DNA from: JANLTP01 sp031363055
GTDB taxonomy: Bacteria > Pseudomonadota > Gammaproteobacteria > Burkholderiales > Burkholderiaceae_E
NCBI GenBank assembly: GCA_031363055.1
Contig: JANLTP010000257.1
Location: 1 to 53,617, forward strand
Length of the DNA stretch: 53,617 nt
Direction of reading: 5' to 3'
Shown here: positions 24,455 to 32,859 of the stretch, in pieces
Position numbering within the stretch: position 1 is the stretch's first letter
Layout: each line of letters begins with the position of its first letter
Position numbers and translations under genes: made by a program
Notes under the pieces: generated by a model
The model's input: the letters and a program-made list of their open reading frames with translations, nothing else
Databases searched by the model: none
Told to the model about the DNA's origin: nothing

Positions 24455-25231
24455 TCAGCTCTTTTGACCGACCAGCGCAAACGCTGCGCCTTGCGGGTCC
24501 AGGCCGTTGATCGTCCAATCGCCACCCGGGACCTCATGCGGGCCATTCAGGATTTGACCTCCTCCTGCCTTGATCCTCGTCGCCGCCGCACTGATATCCG
24601 GCACTCGAAAGTAAAAATTCCAGTTTGGCGTCGGTTGTTCAGGCGGCTTCGTCATGATCGCGCCGATGACACTACCGTGGCGAAGGAATTCATATTTGCC
24701 CATCGCGCCCATCGCCATCTCGCCGTCTTTGCACCAGCCGAATTGACCAGCGTAAAACGACAAGGCAGCGCTTTGATCGGTGGTCACGAGTTCGTTCCAG
24801 GCGCAGTGACCCAGCCGCGGTCGGTCGGCGGCAAACGCATGGCTGGTTTCGTCCGAGGCACCCTTCATGATGTAGAACGGAACCCCTTGCGGGTCGGCGA
24901 GCATCGCCATTCGGCCGACGCCGGGGACATCCACGGCAGGCATATGCTCGGCGCCACCGGCAGCCAGAATGCTGGCCGCGCTGGCATCGACATCGTCGAC
25001 ACCAATGTAGCCTAGCCATACGGGTCGCGCGCCTCCGGCCGACATTTCAGGGGTGATGGCCATCAGTCCGCCGACACCCTCACCAGCCATAGTCAAGATT
25101 CGGTAATCCATGCCCGCCTGGCCGGAGTCATTGGACACCCAACCGAGTAACGAACTGTAAAAAGCGCAAGCCGCATCGGCTTGAGTCGTCAACAATTCAT
25201 ACCAAATGAAATCGCCATGTTTGTTTGCCAT
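24455..25231 (-). CDS. VOC superfamily protein, glyoxalase/bleomycin-resistance-like
   Basis: This 258-residue protein consists of two consecutive vicinal-oxygen-chelate modules. The first begins GDFIWYELLTTQADAACAFY, the second GHCAWNELVTTDQSAALSFY. Each ends with a DPQG motif (ADPQGVPFYIMKG, LDPQGAAFALVG). This tandem layout is known from the CFP32-like hydroxylase family; enzymatic role unknown. ATG 25231 has GGGAG at 8 bases; the ATG six bases further upstream is too close to it. Downstream of the csp terminator. Confidence 0.88.
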   Translation of the reverse strand: MANKHGDFIWYELLTTQADAACAFYSSLLGWVSNDSGQAGMDYRILTMAGEGVGGLMAITPEMSAGGARPVWLGYIGVDDVDASAASILAAGGAEHMPAVDVPGVGRMAMLADPQGVPFYIMKGASDETSHAFAADRPRLGHCAWNELVTTDQSAALSFYAGQFGWCKDGEMAMGAMGKYEFLRHGSVIGAIMTKPPEQPTPNWNFYFRVPDISAAATRIKAGGGQILNGPHEVPGGDWTINGLDPQGAAFALVGQKS

Positions 25232-25272
25232 GAACATTGCTCCCTTGGTTTTTGACCGATCGATTATCGAAT

Positions 25273-25304
25273 AAAAAAAAACCCCGAAATACTCGGGGTT
25301 TTTT
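25273..25304. terminator. Bidirectional intrinsic terminator
   Basis: The stem CCCCGA/TCGGGG (25282-25287 and 25293-25298, loop AATAC) is flanked by nine A on the left and six T on the right. It ends the cold-shock gene on the minus strand and lies just upstream of the VOC gene. Confidence 0.92.
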
Positions 25305-25367
25305 CTGGAACTCAGTCGATTCAGCAGGCAAGTCGCCCGCCACATCAACAGCCCACGGGGCGTGACG

Positions 25368-25580
25368 TCAGACAGGGCGAATATTCGAAGCCTGCGGGCC
25401 TTTCTGGCCCTGCTTTACTTCGAACTGAACGCGCTGGTTCTCGGCCAGGGTTTTGAATCCCGGACCACCCTGGATTTCGCTGAAATGCGCGAACAGGTCT
25501 TTGCCACCGCTTTCGGGGGTAATGAACCCGAAGCCTTTGCCATCATCAAACCACTTAACAGTACCAATTTGGGTCGTCAT
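25368..25580 (-). CDS. Cold-shock domain protein, CspA family
   Basis: This 70-residue single-stranded nucleic-acid binding protein has RNP1 KGFGFITPE and RNP2 as DLFAHFSEI (usual VFVHFS), near residues 15 and 29. RNA chaperone activity is expected. It is monocistronic: a strong terminator follows and a long gene-free leader precedes. GAG nine bases before the ATG is the only ribosome site. Confidence 0.96.
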   Translation of the reverse strand: MTTQIGTVKWFDDGKGFGFITPESGGKDLFAHFSEIQGGPGFKTLAENQRVQFEVKQGQKGPQASNIRPV

Positions 25581-25873
25581 ATCGATTTCTCAATCAAGTT
25601 AAAAAAATGCGTAGCAAATGCCAGCGCAGTGCAGAGACACGCAAGACAATCCTTGAGGGGAAATTCGACCGGGACCGATAATGCTGGCGATTGGAGTAGC
25701 GCCAGACCCGCACTTGTAAGGTGCTAAACCGAAACCGAAGGGACTTTCTGAACTTCAGAGCGATGAACTTGGGTATACCTACGCGGCGAAGTCTACACCA
25801 AATATGCCCGTCAACACAAAATCTAGAAATGTTTTACCGGACTGTCGACTTTAGGTTGAATAAGGAGGTAACC
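25581..25873. other. Leader of the cold-shock gene and gap to the reductase operon
   Basis: I see no gene in this 293-bp stretch. The A-run at 25600-25606 becomes a U-run in the cold-shock leader. TAAGGAGGTAACCTC at 25861 includes a perfect anti-anti-SD core and a GAGGT/ACCTC inverted repeat. It lies just outside the stop of the flavoprotein gene and has no start codon at a suitable distance. Confidence 0.5.
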
Positions 25874-27598
25874 TCAAATCAGTGTCTGACCCGGTTGCAC
25901 CAGATCAAAAGCGACCGGCTCGAGCGAAAGCTCCAGCGCACCGCGTAGCTCGCGCACAACCGTGTAGGTCGAACGCTCCAGATCTCGGACCTGTGGGAAA
26001 TCTTCGCGAAAGTGTGCGCCGCGCGAGTCTTCGCGTGCAATCGCGGCGTGCACGATAGTTTGGCTGACTCGAATCAGACTCGACAGATTCAACCAGTCAT
26101 GCCAGGTCAGATTAAACGAGCGATCGTTGTCGGCGACGCCGGTTTCGGACAGTTCGGCCTGTAATTCAAGCAGCCGACGCGCCGCGCGATCAAGGCTGGC
26201 ACGGCTGCGGCTGATACCGGCATCGACCCACATCAGTTCATAAAGGGTCTCACGAATGCTTTCAAGTCCAGAGGGGCCAACCCGGGTTTTGCTGAACGGT
26301 TGTTCACAGAGACTGATCGCATCGTCAATGGCGCCGGTATCAGGCTCTTGCCACGGCGCACCGGCCTGCACCCAGGCGGCCATCGAGTCACCGGCGATAC
26401 CGCCGAAAACGGTCGAATTGGCGACGCCATTGCCGCCCAGACGGTTAGCGCCATGAACACCACCGGTATCTTCGCCGGCTGCGAACAGGCCCGCCAGTGC
26501 GGTCGAGCAATCCTTGCGGAATTGCACGCCCCCCATCATGTAATGGGCTGTCGGTACTACTTCGACGCGCCCGGCGGCCAGATCGAAGCCGCAATCGCTG
26601 CACCGCGAGACCATGCCCTTGAACAACTCACGCACTTTCGAGGGACCCAGTGGCTTCATGTCGATGTAGACGCCACCATTCGGCGTGGTGCGTTCGGCGC
26701 GCATCTCCGCGTAAATCGCGCGTGACACGATATCGCGTGTCGCCCGTTCGGCGCGCTCGTCACAGGCCAGCATGAATCGCTCACCAGCGCCGTTCAATAA
26801 CCAGCCGCCGGCTCCTCTGAGGCCCTCCTCCAGAACCGTTCCGGTCATGCGGGTACCGGCGCCGGCCAGCAAACCGGTCGGATGGAATTGCACCATCTCC
26901 ATGTCGCGCAGCGGCAGACCGACCGCAAGCGCCATGGCCAGTCCGTCGCAACTCTTGTCGCCCGAAGGTGTGTGGTACTTGTACATGGTCGGGCCGCCGC
27001 CGGTAGCCAACAGAACTGCCCGGGCCTGAACAAAATGATAACTGCCGTCACGAATATTGATGAGCAGCACACCGGCCAGCGCATCGCCACCGCGATTGCG
27101 AATCAGTGCGACCGCTCGATGCTCTTCGAGGCGCTCGATCTTGCGCGCCCAGACCTGTTCAGCCAGCCGATTGATGATCTCGATGCCGGTTTGGTCGCCC
27201 TTGTGTACGGTTCGATCAAAGGTCTGTCCGGCGAACGCTTTTTGATGCACGCTGCCATCGGCGTTACGATCAAAAAAACAACCGAGTTCGTTCTCGAGTT
27301 CGCGGATTCGCTCGACCGCCTTGCTGACCAGGGTCCAGGCAAGCTCTTGATCGGGCAGCCATTTGCCGCCCTCGATGGTATCCATGAAGTGCCGCTCGAT
27401 CGAATCGCCCTCGGCCAGCGCAACGTTATAGCCGCCCTGAACCATACGCGTACAACCACTTTTGCCCAGCAGGCCTTTTACCGCGACGGTAATGCGCAGC
27501 CCAGGCGCCGCCTGATGCGCATGCAGCGCGGCAAACAGGCCGGCCCCGCCTGAACCGAGAATCAGTATGTCGGTACGCGAGCGCTGAATCGATTTCAA
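25874..27598 (-). CDS. Fumarate reductase/succinate dehydrogenase-type flavoprotein subunit
   Basis: This 574-residue FAD enzyme of the SdhA/FrdA family has the dinucleotide motif ILILGSGGAGLFAALHAHQA at the start, the site GDKSCDGLAMALAVGLPLRD, substrate-site QFHPTGLLAGAG, HYMMGG and GVHGANRLGGNGVANSTVF. The C-terminal helical domain is present. It is the last gene of the operon, far from its likely Fe-S and membrane partners at 30247-31780. The start is a TTG that overlaps the previous stop (TTGA), with AGGA at 6 bases. The motif starting HGGYN, which in SdhA has covalent FAD His, here reads VQGGYNVALAEGDSIERHFM. Substrate: a dicarboxylate, not necessarily succinate. Confidence 0.9.
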   Translation of the reverse strand: MKSIQRSRTDILILGSGGAGLFAALHAHQAAPGLRITVAVKGLLGKSGCTRMVQGGYNVALAEGDSIERHFMDTIEGGKWLPDQELAWTLVSKAVERIRELENELGCFFDRNADGSVHQKAFAGQTFDRTVHKGDQTGIEIINRLAEQVWARKIERLEEHRAVALIRNRGGDALAGVLLINIRDGSYHFVQARAVLLATGGGPTMYKYHTPSGDKSCDGLAMALAVGLPLRDMEMVQFHPTGLLAGAGTRMTGTVLEEGLRGAGGWLLNGAGERFMLACDERAERATRDIVSRAIYAEMRAERTTPNGGVYIDMKPLGPSKVRELFKGMVSRCSDCGFDLAAGRVEVVPTAHYMMGGVQFRKDCSTALAGLFAAGEDTGGVHGANRLGGNGVANSTVFGGIAGDSMAAWVQAGAPWQEPDTGAIDDAISLCEQPFSKTRVGPSGLESIRETLYELMWVDAGISRSRASLDRAARRLLELQAELSETGVADNDRSFNLTWHDWLNLSSLIRVSQTIVHAAIAREDSRGAHFREDFPQVRDLERSTYTVVRELRGALELSLEPVAFDLVQPGQTLI

Positions 27599-28224
27599 AG
27601 GCCGTCCTTGACAGACGGGGAGACGCCGAGCGTCGCCAGCACTGCGGCGCGCCGCGCCTGCACAGCGTCATCAACGACCGCAAACAGGCTGCCACCGTGG
27701 CTGTCCATGCCGACCAACAGGGGGCCAAAGTCGCGAATCCGAAAGCGCCACAAGGATTCGGGATTCAGATCGTCCAGATCGACGTCTTCGATCGCCTCGA
27801 TCCAGCTCGTTTGCAGGGCTGCTGCGCCGCCGACAATCGCCAGATAAGCGCCGCCGAATTGCGCAAACGCAGCCAGCGAATCGGCGTGCAAACCGCCCTT
27901 CCCGATAACGAGGCGAACGCCGTGTTGCTGCATCAGGGGTCGGGTAAAGCGCTCCATCCGCGATGAAGTGGTGGTACCGACACACAAGGCTTCATATCCC
28001 GACGGGTACTGCTCGGAGACAGGCACCTTCTTGACATTCGGTGCGGTGTGCACGACGGCGTGTCCGCGCAGATCGAATCGCGTGCTGCGAGCGCGATCAA
28101 ACAGCGCAATTTGTGTGGCATCGCGAATACCAAACAGCGTCCGCTGCAAGGTGACCGTGTCGCCAACTCGTAATTCGCGCGCTGCTTCTTCGCCGATTGG
28201 CAGACTCAGAACGTAGTGCGTCAT
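27595..28224 (-). CDS. Class I fumarase / L-tartrate dehydratase beta subunit, divergent
   Basis: This 209-residue C-terminal subunit of an iron-sulfur hydro-lyase (FumA C-domain/TtdB) has an N-terminal LSLPIGEEAARELRVGDTVT, the site VGTTTSSRMERF, and the tail PESLWRFRIRDFGPLLVGMD. The family motif RDxxH[KR]R, with its conserved His, reads IRDATQIALFDR here, so Gln replaces His. The HAGP stretch reads VVHTAPNVKKVP. The changes suggest a substrate other than fumarate, or a weakened enzyme. Pairs with the alpha subunit 71 bp upstream and overlaps the flavoprotein start in TTGA. Confidence 0.85.
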   Translation of the reverse strand: MTHYVLSLPIGEEAARELRVGDTVTLQRTLFGIRDATQIALFDRARSTRFDLRGHAVVHTAPNVKKVPVSEQYPSGYEALCVGTTTSSRMERFTRPLMQQHGVRLVIGKGGLHADSLAAFAQFGGAYLAIVGGAAALQTSWIEAIEDVDLDDLNPESLWRFRIRDFGPLLVGMDSHGGSLFAVVDDAVQARRAAVLATLGVSPSVKDGL

Positions 28225-28248
28225 CGCTGAACCCGTATCTCAGATTCA

Positions 28249-28290
28249 GTTGCGCAGAATTCGTTGCGCAGAATCCAAATCTCAGAATCC
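28249..28290 (-). repeat. 14-bp tandem repeat in the alpha-beta gap
   Basis: GTTGCGCAGAATTC (28249-28262) and GTTGCGCAGAATCC (28263-28276) are followed by two further diverged copies ending CAGAATCC. They fill the only sizeable non-coding gap inside this otherwise overlapping operon. Confidence 0.85.
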
Positions 28291-28295
28291 ATCAT

Positions 28296-29195
28296 TCAGA
28301 ATCCGTACACCAGACCGGCCGATGAAATGGTGACGCGTGAGCGGCGCGCCGAGTGGCACTGCATATTGACGGCCACCGGATTCATCGTGATGTGTGTCGC
28401 GGCCAGCTCGATGTGAACCGCAAAGGCGGTCGAGTCGCCGCCCAGTCCCTGCGGACCAACGCCGAGCAGGTTGACGGCCTCACTGAGCGCGCGCTCAAGG
28501 GCCGCGCCATCGGGGTCACTGCAGTGGCTGCCCAGTGCTCGGGTGGCGGCGCGTTTGGCCAGCAATACACAGAGGTCGGACGTGCCGCCAATGCCGACGC
28601 CGACAATGGTCGGTGGACAGGTCTTGCCGCCGGCGGCGATGACCGAGTCGATGACGAAGGTCTTGATCGCATCAACACCTTCGGCGGGAATGGCCATGCG
28701 CAGAAACGAATTGTTCTCCGAACCGCTGCCCTTCGGGATCATCGCCATTTCAAACACGCCCTCGCGCTCGTCGAAGTCAATGTGAATCACCGGCATTTCG
28801 ATGCCACTTGAGGTGTGGTTATTCTTGCGGGTCAGGGGATGAACCACCGATGAGCGCAACGGATGCTCACGCGTCGCCCGCTCGCAGCCGCGACGGATCG
28901 CCTGCTTCAGCGCAACCCCATCGACCGTGACCTGCCGACCAATCGTGACGGTGTAAATCGGCAAGCCTGTGTCCTGGCAAAGCAAGTTGTCGTTGGCCTC
29001 GGCCACCTTGATGTTGCTTAACATCGTTGCCAGAATTCGCTGCGCGGTCGGCGCCGTTTCCGTACCCGCCAATCGATTAAAACCCTGTTTGATATCCGGT
29101 GGCAGGATCTTCAGCGCCCGAATATACAGCTCCTTGGCGGCGTCTTCGACCACCTGCAGATCGAGAGCGAGACAGTCTTGAAGGGGTGCGTTCAT
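28296..29195 (-). CDS. Class I fumarase / L-tartrate dehydratase alpha subunit
   Basis: This 299-residue N-terminal half of a two-subunit [4Fe-4S] hydro-lyase has three cluster Cys ligands, in LLCQDTGLPIYTVTIG (about residue 73), GKTCPPTIVGVGIGGTSD (about 193) and NMQCHSARRSR (about 282). KGSGSENNSFLRM, the family signature, is intact. It hydrates fumarate-like or dehydrates tartrate-like diacids together with the beta subunit. ATG 29195 overlaps the stop of the binding-protein gene in ATGA, so the two are translationally coupled; substrate import and conversion are thus linked. Confidence 0.93.
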   Translation of the reverse strand: MNAPLQDCLALDLQVVEDAAKELYIRALKILPPDIKQGFNRLAGTETAPTAQRILATMLSNIKVAEANDNLLCQDTGLPIYTVTIGRQVTVDGVALKQAIRRGCERATREHPLRSSVVHPLTRKNNHTSSGIEMPVIHIDFDEREGVFEMAMIPKGSGSENNSFLRMAIPAEGVDAIKTFVIDSVIAAGGKTCPPTIVGVGIGGTSDLCVLLAKRAATRALGSHCSDPDGAALERALSEAVNLLGVGPQGLGGDSTAFAVHIELAATHITMNPVAVNMQCHSARRSRVTISSAGLVYGF

Positions 29196-30214
29196 TGCGC
29201 GCTCAAGTTACGGCTTTTGATGACCGCTTGCCAGCGTTTCGATTCCTCGGCAATCGCTGCCGAAAAGGCCACAGGGGCACTGCCAACCGCATCCATGCCA
29301 TTGACGAATAGACGCGCCCTGGTTTGCGTCTGCGCCAGCGCCTTGACGGTATCGGCGTGGATCTTGGTGATGACCGATGTCGGTGTGCCCGCCGGCGCCA
29401 TCAAACCAAACCAACCGATATTTTCGAACCCGGGCAAACCGCTTTCGGCCGCCGTCGGTACGTTCGGCAGTTGTTTGGTGCGCTCGCGCCCGGTCACGGC
29501 CAAAGGACGAATCTTGCCCTGACTGGCAAAACTGATCGCCGCTGGCAAATTGCCCGCCATCATTTGAATCTGTCCACCCGCCAGATCATTGAGGGCCGCC
29601 GACTCGCCTCGGTACGGAATATGCTGCAGTTGAACACCGGCTGCAAAGGCGAGGTTCTCGGCGGCCATGTGTACTTGCGAACCGACGCCGGCCGAACCGA
29701 AACTGATCTTGCCCGGTTCCGCCTTAGCCAAGGCAATCAGCTCTTTGAGGTTGTTCGCTTTGACCGACGGATGAACCGAAACCAGCATCGGGCCACTGGC
29801 CACCATGGTGATCGCCATGAAGTCTTTGATTGGATCAAACGGCAGGCTCTTGTAGAGATACGGATTGACCGTAAAGACGCTGCCTGAAGTCATCAACAAG
29901 GTATGACCGTCGGGCGCTGACTTGGCGACCAGATCCGCGCCAATATTGCCGCCTGCGCCAGCACGGTTCTCAACCACCACCGTTTGCCCCCAGGCGTCGG
30001 ACAGACTTTGACCCAGTAGCCGCGCCACAATATCTGTGGTGCCTCCTGGGGCGAATGGCACGATCAGACGCACCGGCTTGGTCGGCCAAGCCGGCTGGGA
30101 TGTCATATCAGCCGGCGTTCGCGGCGGTGATTGTGCCTGCGCGAGCATCGGTACGCTGATCTGCATCGCCCATGCCGACAGCATCATGGCAATCTTCAGT
30201 CTGACCTTGTACAC
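29192..30214 (-). CDS. Bug-type (tripartite tricarboxylate transporter) periplasmic binding protein
   Basis: This 340-residue extracytoplasmic receptor has a Sec signal ending near LAQAQ, then the hallmark WPTKPVRLIVPFAPGGTTDI, VENRAGAGGNIGADLVAKSA and TSGSVFTVNPYLYKSLPFDP. Such proteins bind carboxylates, commonly tartrate-, citrate- or benzoate-like acids. The membrane parts TctA/TctB are not in the window, which is usual: betaproteobacteria have many orphan receptors. GTG 30214 with GGGAG seven bases before it is the start. Position inside the operon implies that the ligand is the operon's substrate. Confidence 0.94.
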   Translation of the reverse strand: MYKVRLKIAMMLSAWAMQISVPMLAQAQSPPRTPADMTSQPAWPTKPVRLIVPFAPGGTTDIVARLLGQSLSDAWGQTVVVENRAGAGGNIGADLVAKSAPDGHTLLMTSGSVFTVNPYLYKSLPFDPIKDFMAITMVASGPMLVSVHPSVKANNLKELIALAKAEPGKISFGSAGVGSQVHMAAENLAFAAGVQLQHIPYRGESAALNDLAGGQIQMMAGNLPAAISFASQGKIRPLAVTGRERTKQLPNVPTAAESGLPGFENIGWFGLMAPAGTPTSVITKIHADTVKALAQTQTRARLFVNGMDAVGSAPVAFSAAIAEESKRWQAVIKSRNLSAQ

Positions 30215-30246
30215 CGGCAGTCTCCCTAAATTCGAATCCTGAACTT

Positions 30247-30633
30247 CTAATGGCTAAACAGGATGGTAACGGCCAGCGCGAGCCCAAACAACATCGATAA
30301 CATTGCAGTCGTCAATATCATGCCTCGGCGCAGGCCCTTCCACGGCAAGAATTCGATCCAGAGCAATCGAATGCCGCCGACCAGATGAACGACCAGCAAA
30401 ACGGTAAGACCCCAGACTGCGAGCTTGAACACGGGCTGATCGGCCCAGCGCAAGAACTCACCCAACGCGGCATCGCCGCGCAGCGATTGGCCCAGCGCGA
30501 GCAGATGCAAGGGCAAAAACAGGCTCAGCAGCAGCCCGGAGACCCGATGAAATATAAACGCCCACCAACCGACATGTCGGCGTGCACGCGAATCATTGCG
30601 CCGCATGGCCGTCAGTCGATCAGGGTTGGCCAC
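30247..30633 (-). CDS. Succinate dehydrogenase cytochrome b-type membrane anchor (SdhC family)
   Basis: This 128-residue protein has three transmembrane helices. The family's quinone/haem signature reads GWWAFIFHRVSGLLLSLFLP LHLLALG (first helix, residues 22-48), with His30 and His42-type positions, and a second helix carries VVHLVGGIRLLW. It would anchor the Fe-S/flavoprotein dimer and pass electrons to quinone. GTG 30633 starts inside the last codons of the other anchor gene (14-bp overlap). ATG 30606 is an alternative start. Confidence 0.85.
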   Translation of the reverse strand: MANPDRLTAMRRNDSRARRHVGWWAFIFHRVSGLLLSLFLPLHLLALGQSLRGDAALGEFLRWADQPVFKLAVWGLTVLLVVHLVGGIRLLWIEFLPWKGLRRGMILTTAMLSMLFGLALAVTILFSH

Positions 30634-30967
30634 CGACCAAACCCCAAACGGCGATGGCGCCAGAACCTAGCAGTAACAAACACAGAATCCACATAACAAT
30701 GTTCAGCGAACGCCCGCGCCAGCCCAACCACTCTTCGCTGATCCGCGCCAGGCCGATCGGCGCATGAACGGCGGCAGCCACCACGAACAACAGATAAAAG
30801 AGGGCTACGACGGCGTTGCCACGAGTGCGGGCCAGAATCTCGGCGCTCGAGATACCGCCCTGCATCGCATACAAAATGGTCGCCAGGTGGATCAAAACAC
30901 ACAACGCGAGCACAGCCGCGCTGATGCGCTGGACATACCAAAGGCGGGCTTGCTGGCTGGCTTTCAT
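30620..30967 (-). CDS. Second membrane anchor of the dehydrogenase (SdhD/FrdC-like)
   Basis: This 115-residue protein has three hydrophobic helices (about 15-35, 52-72, 90-112): ISAAVLALCVLIHLATILYA with a His, then AVVALFYLLFVVAAAVHAPI with a second His, and IVMWILCLLLLGSGAIAVWG. The His positions suit haem b or quinone binding. It directly abuts the Fe-S subunit gene (stop and ATG adjacent), so it is surely a partner. Confidence 0.8.
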   Translation of the reverse strand: MKASQQARLWYVQRISAAVLALCVLIHLATILYAMQGGISSAEILARTRGNAVVALFYLLFVVAAAVHAPIGLARISEEWLGWRGRSLNIVMWILCLLLLGSGAIAVWGLVGGQP

Positions 30968-31780
30968 TCAGACTTCGTCCAACTCACCGCGCATCGCTGC
31001 GCGCGCGACCACGCGCTTGAGGCCAGCGATGCCGGCCGTCGGTTCGATGCCTTTCGGGCAGCGCTCGCTGCAACTGCCCTGGGTGTGGCAGGCATGACAG
31101 CCTACGTCGCCGGCGATCGCACGCAGGCGTTGATTGCCGGTGGTGTCCCGCTCGTCATTGACGAGAGTCCAGGCGCGGTTCAGTGCAGCCGGACCGAGAA
31201 AATCGGCGCGCCACTCAACGACATCACAAGACGCATAACAAACACCGCAGCCGATACATTCGATACCGGCGTCGACCGCTTGCCGCCGGGTCGAGTCGGG
31301 TCGAATTCTGGCGAAGTCATCTTGCCGTGTGCGCGCGCCCTTGAACTGGCCGCCGGCACTTTGCCATTTGTCGAAGAACTCCGACATATCGGTAACCAGA
31401 TCCTTGATGATCGGCAGGTTCGAGAGCGGCGCGATTTCAAGTCGATCGACACCGTCAGCGCCTCGCTCGAGCACCCGATCGACGTGCGTGCGGCAGGTCC
31501 AACGCGCCACGCCATTGACCGTCATCGCGCAGGAGCCGCACATGCCGACCCGACAGGCAAAGCGATAGGATAGGGTCGCATCAAGCGTGCGCTGGACCTG
31601 TGTGACGACATCGAGCACAGTCTGGCTGGGCTGTCGTGCGACCGGGTACTCAACGAAATCGCCCTTCGCCTTGCCGCGCCAGATCGAGACCTTGAAATGG
31701 GTGGCACTTGACTGGTTCACGTTTGAATGACCGACCGTTGAGCGGTTCACTTTTGGCTGGCTGACGATTGACTGGCTCAT
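30968..31780 (-). CDS. Succinate dehydrogenase/fumarate reductase iron-sulfur subunit
   Basis: This 270-residue three-cluster subunit has [2Fe-2S] ligands in FACRVGMCGSCAMTVNGVAR and TCRTHV (residues 77-100), then a ferredoxin-like domain with GIECIGCGVCYASCDVV and CHACHTQGSCSERCPKGIEP. Electrons would flow from the flavoprotein at 25874 to the two membrane anchors. The first 28 residues are a Ser/Asn/Val-rich tail made from a diverged 30-bp repeat (31712-31775), not part of the fold. ATG 31780 overlaps the previous stop in ATGA. Residues 130 on (TDMSEFFDKWQ) are typical. Confidence 0.92.
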   Translation of the reverse strand: MSQSIVSQPKVNRSTVGHSNVNQSSATHFKVSIWRGKAKGDFVEYPVARQPSQTVLDVVTQVQRTLDATLSYRFACRVGMCGSCAMTVNGVARWTCRTHVDRVLERGADGVDRLEIAPLSNLPIIKDLVTDMSEFFDKWQSAGGQFKGARTRQDDFARIRPDSTRRQAVDAGIECIGCGVCYASCDVVEWRADFLGPAALNRAWTLVNDERDTTGNQRLRAIAGDVGCHACHTQGSCSERCPKGIEPTAGIAGLKRVVARAAMRGELDEV

Positions 31781-32802
31781 GACTTCGGCCGCGATTGCGC
31801 CAGCGCACGCCATTGCGCCAATAAAGTGTCGTCGACTTCGATGCCATCACGGGCGGCGCTCTGTGCCCGCTCGAAGCGTCGCTGGCCCGGAATGCGAACG
31901 CCGGAATCACGCATCATTTCAGTAATCAGCGCCTCAACTCTCTCTGCATAGGTTTGCGGACCCGCGTAAGCACCGGGATTGATCACCAGAAACGCCTGAC
32001 CCAATCGCGGTCGATTGCCTTCATCGACGAAAAACGAAGTGGCTTGCGCGCCGAATGCGGCACCGGTGAGTGCCGTCACCAACAACTCGACAATCAACGC
32101 CAGCATCGCACCCTTGGCGCTGGTTGCGGCGCCGATTGGCAACATGGAGCCCGCCATGCCGCGTTGCGGATCGGTCGTCGGCTGACCGTCCACATCGAGC
32201 GCCCAGCCCTCGGGAATGGCCTTGCCTTCGCGCGCTGCGACCATCAATTTGCCGCGCGCCACCTCGGACAGCGACAGGTCAATCAAGATCGGATCTTGCC
32301 GGGGTCGCGGAAAAATCGCAGCAATTGGATTGGTACCAAAAATCGGATGTTTGCCACCCGCCGCCGCCATTGCTGCCGGCGAGTTCCCCATAGCCAGACC
32401 GACCATCCCAGCCGCCGCGACTGGCCAGAGATGATCGCCTGCGACGCCAAAATGGTGGCTGTTGGTCACTGCGGCCAGACTGACGCCATAACGACGAGCG
32501 CGCGAGATCGCCTCGTCAACGGCCATCGCGCAGGCCGGAAACGCCAGGCCCTCACCGGCGTCGATCAGAACGGCAGCCAGCGAATCGCGAATCACCTGTG
32601 GCAAAACTTTGCCTTCGGCCCGGCCGTTGCGCAAATGAGTGCAATATTGCTCGACTCGTGCCAAGCCGTGTGACGACAAGCCTTGCGACTCGGCTTGCAC
32701 GAGCGCCCGCGCAGTTGCCGCCGCCATCGCCTCGTGCGCGCCGGCCGACTGCAATGCCTGAACGACGAGCTGCTCGGCCTCGGCCAGCGCGACTCGGCTC
32801 AT
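31777..32802 (-). CDS. Ldh2-type malate/(sulfo)lactate dehydrogenase
   Basis: This 341-residue NAD(P)-dependent 2-hydroxyacid oxidoreductase of the MDH/LDH2 family (not Rossmann) has LSSHGLARVEQYCTHLRNGR near the start, NSHHFGVAGDHLWPVA (about 113), HPIFGTNPIAAIFPR and DLSLSEVARGK. Characterised members include malate, ureidoglycolate and (R)-sulfolactate (ComC) dehydrogenases. It overlaps the Fe-S subunit gene and follows the UxaA/SuyB-like lyase by 57 bp. In sulfolactate users a ComC enzyme is found next to SuyAB; here the same pairing is seen, though the substrate is not proven. Confidence 0.88.
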   Translation of the reverse strand: MSRVALAEAEQLVVQALQSAGAHEAMAAATARALVQAESQGLSSHGLARVEQYCTHLRNGRAEGKVLPQVIRDSLAAVLIDAGEGLAFPACAMAVDEAISRARRYGVSLAAVTNSHHFGVAGDHLWPVAAAGMVGLAMGNSPAAMAAAGGKHPIFGTNPIAAIFPRPRQDPILIDLSLSEVARGKLMVAAREGKAIPEGWALDVDGQPTTDPQRGMAGSMLPIGAATSAKGAMLALIVELLVTALTGAAFGAQATSFFVDEGNRPRLGQAFLVINPGAYAGPQTYAERVEALITEMMRDSGVRIPGQRRFERAQSAARDGIEVDDTLLAQWRALAQSRPKS

Positions 32803-32859
32803 TTTTTTCGCGCCTGGCTCGCAGACCGACCACGATCGGCGACCCAGCTCCGCAGGGTA

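Noticed and set aside
25861..25885. TAAGGAGGT as a ribosome site for a small plus-strand gene
   Set aside because: The only start nearby (GTG 25883) is 14 bases away and its frame is antisense to the flavoprotein gene.
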